A DNA stretch of 64,000 nucleotides, taken from positions 3,029,001 to 3,093,000 of the forward strand of contig NZ_JAZHSB010000001.1 in assembly GCF_036924715.1 (NCBI RefSeq), in the 5' to 3' direction. The translations under genes were made by a program, and so were the position numbers. The notes beneath the pieces were generated by a model. It saw nothing but the letters and a program-made list of their open reading frames with translations. It was not told the DNA's origin and ran no database searches. Every line of letters starts with the position of its first letter. Within the stretch, counting starts at the first letter, position 1. Source of the DNA: Bradyrhizobium sp. AZCC 1721 (GTDB lineage Bacteria; Pseudomonadota; Alphaproteobacteria; Rhizobiales; Xanthobacteraceae). Below are positions 61,720-64,000 of the stretch, one piece after another.

Positions 61720-61806
61720 GTAGCGCGGATCGAGCGAAGCGCAATCCGGGATCGGTCCATCCGCATGCGAACGATCCCGGATTGCGCTAGCGCTCCATCG
61801 GGCTAC
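61720..61806. repeat. Dispersed inverted repeat, family C copy 2
   Basis: Begins GTAGCGCGGATCGAGCGAAG and ends GCTCCATCGGGCTAC, with inner arms GCGCAATCCGGGATCG (61739-61754) and CGATCCCGGATTGCGC. It lies between the site-2 protease and the GFA gene and provides the latter's stop codon (TAG at 61803-61805 on the minus strand). Confidence 0.82.
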
Positions 61807-62192
61807 GGAACCGTCTCTTGATATTGCGGCAGGCCGTCGTCGAGGCAAACCCAGGCCATCTTTTCCGAGACCCAGATGTGCTCGGTCGGTGCAAAGGCGT
61901 TGCGGTCGTCAAACGCCGCCAGCGCGACGCCGACCACAATGCCGTTGGTTCGCCTAGAAAACAGCCTGGTGCCGCAAATCTTGCAGAACACCCGGTCGAG
62001 CGCCTCCGACGACGGGTAGCACGCCGTTTCGCCCTCGACCGAGAGTGCCCGCTGGTCGAACAGCGCACGGGCAAAGAACGGCGAGCCCATCGCCTTCTGG
62101 CAGTTTCGGCAATGGCAGATGCGGACGTTGAGCGGCTCGCCCTCGGTCTTGAACCGGACTGCGCCGCACAGGCATCCGCCTTCTCTGGTCAT
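61803..62192 (-). CDS. GFA-family (glutathione-dependent formaldehyde-activating-like) protein
   Basis: A 129-residue zinc protein with the GFA pattern: EGGCLCGAVRF, then CHCRNCQKAMGSPFFARALF, then VFCKICGTRLF. The six Cys form one structural and one catalytic zinc site. The family acts on S-hydroxymethylglutathione in some members but most are uncharacterised. AGGAG upstream of the ATG. It follows the SDR gene by 8 bases and may be co-transcribed. Confidence 0.85.
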   Translation of the reverse strand: MTREGGCLCGAVRFKTEGEPLNVRICHCRNCQKAMGSPFFARALFDQRALSVEGETACYPSSEALDRVFCKICGTRLFSRRTNGIVVGVALAAFDDRNAFAPTEHIWVSEKMAWVCLDDGLPQYQETVP

Positions 62193-62200
62193 GGCCGCTC

Positions 62201-62947
62201 CTAGTACGTCGCCCGGCCGCCCGAGATATCGAACACCGCGCCCGTCGAGAACGCGCAATCCTCCGACGACAGCCACGCCACCATCGCCGCGAGTTCTTCC
62301 ACCAGCACAAAGCGCCCCTTCGGAATCTTCGACAGCATGAAATCGATATGCTGCTGGGTGAGCTGGTCGAAGATCGCGGTTTTCGCCGCCGCCGGCGTCA
62401 CCGCGTTGACGAGGATGTCGTGCTGCGCGAGTTCCTTGCCGAGCGACTTGGTCAGCGCGATCAGGCCGGCCTTCGAGGCCGAATAATGCGCCGCGTTGGG
62501 ATTGCCTTCCTTGCCGGCGATGGAAGCGATGTTGACGATGCGGCCGTATTTTTGCTGCAGCATCGCAGGCACTACCGCCTTGCAGCAGATGAAGGGGCCG
62601 TCGAGATTGATGCGCAGCACCTTGCGCCATTCCTCAAGGTCGGTCTCCCAGACCGTCTTGTTGACGCCGGCGATGCCGGCATTGTTGACGAGGATGTCGA
62701 TCCTGCCGAGCGCCGTCAGCGTTTCGTCGCGGGTCTTCTCGACAGCGGCGAAGTCAGAGACATCGACCTTGAAGGCGGATACGGCCGGGCCGATTTCCTT
62801 CGCGGTTCTTTCCGCGAGCGGCAGGTCAAAATCCCAGATCGCGACCTTCGCACCCGATGCGACGAAGCGTTCGGTGATCGCGCGCCCAAAACCCTGCGCC
62901 CCGCCGGTGACGACGGCGCAACGGCCGTTCAGATCGATCTTGTTCAT
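62201..62947 (-). CDS. Short-chain dehydrogenase/reductase 1
   Basis: A 248-residue classical SDR: cofactor motif TGGAQGFG, NNAG, catalytic Ser in NIASIAG and Tyr-Lys in YSASK. Cytoplasmic; NAD(P)-dependent oxidation of a hydroxyl. The next gene upstream is a second SDR and then the end of an IlvD/Edd dehydratase, a set typical of non-phosphorylating sugar-acid degradation, so a sugar or sugar acid is the likely substrate. Start at 62947; the longer frame is the antisense-free extension into SDR 2. Confidence 0.88.
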   Translation of the reverse strand: MNKIDLNGRCAVVTGGAQGFGRAITERFVASGAKVAIWDFDLPLAERTAKEIGPAVSAFKVDVSDFAAVEKTRDETLTALGRIDILVNNAGIAGVNKTVWETDLEEWRKVLRINLDGPFICCKAVVPAMLQQKYGRIVNIASIAGKEGNPNAAHYSASKAGLIALTKSLGKELAQHDILVNAVTPAAAKTAIFDQLTQQHIDFMLSKIPKGRFVLVEELAAMVAWLSSEDCAFSTGAVFDISGGRATY

Positions 62948-62973
62948 GCTGGAACCCTTTGACAGCGTGGACG

Positions 62974-63705
62974 TCAGAGCATGTAGCCGCCATCGACGAC
63001 GAGGTCGACACCAGTGGTGAACGCGGCTTCGTCGCTCGCAAGATAGATCGCCATGGCCGCGATTTCCTCTGCGGTGCCCAGCCGCCCCATCTTCTGGCGA
63101 GCGATGAACATCTCTTTGCCCTGCGGGCCGACGGCCGCGGCGCGATCGAGCATCGAGGGTGTCTCCACGGTGCCGGGGCAGATGCTGTTGCAGCGGATGC
63201 CCTGGGTGATGAAGTCGAGCGCAACCGCGCGCGTGAGCAACGAAACCGCCGCCTTGGACGCACTGTAGACATAACGGTTGGCCGGTGGCCTCAACGCCGC
63301 GCAAGACGAGATGTTGACGATGCTGCCGCCTCCGCCCGCCAGCATCGCCGGCAGAAATGCCTTGATGGTCCGGTGCATGGATTTGACGTTGAGGTCGAAC
63401 GAGAAGTCCCAGTCCTCTTCCGAACAGTCCAGGATGGTTCCGTGGTGCACGAAGCCCGCCGCGTTGAGCAGGATGTCGATCTTTCCAATGCGCTTGGCGA
63501 AGGCGACGACCTCGGCGGTGCTGCGAACGTCAAGTCGTGCCGTCTCGGCGACGCCTTCCTTGTCCAGGGTGGCGATGCCGCTTTCATTGATGTCAGTGGC
63601 GATCACCGTGGCGCCTTCGCGCGCGAATGCTATTGCGCATGCCCGGCCGATGCCCGCCGCTGCGGCGGTGACAACAGCGCGCTTTCCCTTCAGTCGATCT
63701 GACAT
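62974..63705 (-). CDS. Short-chain dehydrogenase/reductase 2 (keto-deoxy-fuconate dehydrogenase-like)
   Basis: A 243-residue SDR with the atypical glycine motif VVTAAAAGIGRACA (TAAAxGIG), DVRS, catalytic Ser in ISSCAAL and YSASK. This TAAAxGIG form occurs in the group of 2-keto-3-deoxy-L-fuconate dehydrogenases and DHRS6-like enzymes, so oxidation of a keto-deoxy sugar acid is plausible. AGGAAAAG upstream of the ATG at 63705; the longer frame runs into repeat A. It lies 26 bases before SDR 1. Confidence 0.85.
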   Translation of the reverse strand: MSDRLKGKRAVVTAAAAGIGRACAIAFAREGATVIATDINESGIATLDKEGVAETARLDVRSTAEVVAFAKRIGKIDILLNAAGFVHHGTILDCSEEDWDFSFDLNVKSMHRTIKAFLPAMLAGGGGSIVNISSCAALRPPANRYVYSASKAAVSLLTRAVALDFITQGIRCNSICPGTVETPSMLDRAAAVGPQGKEMFIARQKMGRLGTAEEIAAMAIYLASDEAAFTTGVDLVVDGGYML

Positions 63706-63728
63706 GTTTTTCTTTTCCTCTTGTTCTT

Positions 63729-63843
63729 CGTCATTGCGAGGAGCTCGCGACCAAATTGCAAAGCAATTTTGCGCTGAAGCGACGAAGCAATCCATTTTTT
63801 CCTGCGCGGAGGCATGGATTGCTTCGCTTCGCTCGCAATGACG
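63729..63843. repeat. Dispersed palindromic repeat, family A copy 4
   Basis: CGTCATTGCGAGGAGCTCGC at the left, TTCGCTCGCAATGACG at the right, with GAAGCAATCCAT/ATGGATTGCTTCGC inside and an extra insert (ACCAAATTGCAAAGCAATTT) with its own AATTGC/GCAATT arms. Separates the dehydratase end from SDR 2. Confidence 0.85.
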
Positions 63844-63850
63844 GCGCTAA

Positions 63851-64000
63851 CTAGTGATTGTCCCGCGCCACGCCGACCGTGCCGGCGATATTCTGATAAC
63901 GCGTGGCGAGCTCCATGCAGGCGCCGGTGGCCTGCTGTCCGACGGTCGAGCGGTAGAGCTCCTGCCACGGCGTCTGGTGGGCCGGGTAGGGGAAGCCACC
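63851..64000 (-). CDS. C-terminal end of an IlvD/Edd-family sugar-acid dehydratase (cut by window edge)
   Basis: The last 49 residues of a leftward gene entering the window. GFPYPAHQTPWQELYR and YQNIAG...VARDNH match the C-terminus of IlvD/Edd dehydratases such as arabonate or gluconate-type enzymes (usual end WQE ... RIAQTKGVPRDNH). The enzyme uses an iron-sulfur cluster to dehydrate aldonic acids. It is probably the first gene of the SDR pair's operon, although the repeat lies between. Confidence 0.8.
   Translation of the reverse strand, partial: GGFPYPAHQTPWQELYRSTVGQQATGACMELATRYQNIAGTVGVARDNH

Noticed and set aside
1..64000. CRISPR arrays or a replication origin
   Set aside because: No regularly spaced direct repeats, Cas genes, DnaA-box clusters or AT-rich origin were seen; repeats are palindromic and scattered.

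Overview
The window looks like a chromosomal stretch of a high-GC alphaproteobacterium of the Bradyrhizobium / Rhodopseudomonas group. The evidence is the acpXL-type gene set for the very-long-chain fatty acid of lipid A, an IalB-family protein, a 3-hydroxybenzoate hydroxylase, several Bug/TctC and Liv solute-binding proteins, and dispersed palindromic repeats of the kind common in that group. I place it no more precisely than that.

Layout. 1-7000: secreted or lipid-anchored proteins (a lipoprotein start, two paralogous vanadium-haloperoxidase/PAP2-like proteins, a cyclase, a small basic secreted protein, an amidohydrolase). 7000-10650: GNAT acetyltransferase, rhodanese, PLP aminotransferase, PotF-like binding protein, a 36-residue membrane protein. 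10768-15060 (minus): acpXL, fabZ, two fabF-like genes and lpxXL. 15262-17850: mobA-like hydroxylase divergent from a MarR regulator, with a palindromic operator between them. 18060-21730: a zinc-finger protein, a MerR regulator divergent from a Cys-rich membrane protein, a broken UPF0060 gene and an IS110-family element. 22115-28756: small membrane protein, broken CMD/AhpD-like gene, HerA-like ATPase, GGDEF-EAL protein, MFS exporter. 28785-35912: an aromatic catabolic locus with TetR regulator, LigI-, GalB-, GalC/LigK- and Pht5-like enzymes, an extradiol dioxygenase and two Bug proteins. 36149-43060: a DUF3616 protein and the most unusual locus, a lysozyme-like protein divergent from an alpha/beta-hydrolase-caspase fusion and a second caspase, then a P450. 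43608-46002: ligand-gated-channel-like protein, tRNA-Gln(CTG), IalB. 46063-53296: RND efflux pair and an ExbB-ExbD-TonB operon. 53319-60433: Liv-type ABC transporter with an aromatic aldehyde dehydrogenase, divergent from an AraC regulator. 60529-64000: site-2 protease, GFA enzyme, two SDRs and the end of an IlvD/Edd dehydratase, probably sugar-acid catabolism.

How the genes work together: much of the window serves scavenging and breakdown of aromatic acids and aldehydes (mobA, the OMA-pathway enzymes, salicylaldehyde-type dehydrogenase, periplasmic binding proteins), each set with its own regulator. The rest is envelope biology and stress.

Caution: at least six otherwise conserved genes are interrupted by a one-base frameshift, mostly in short homopolymers (about 20224, 32995, 39162, 41496, 44280, 56500). 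This is either gene decay or, at least as likely, base-calling error in the assembly; a further gene (near 22676) carries a larger deletion. Four families of short palindromic repeats are scattered between genes.
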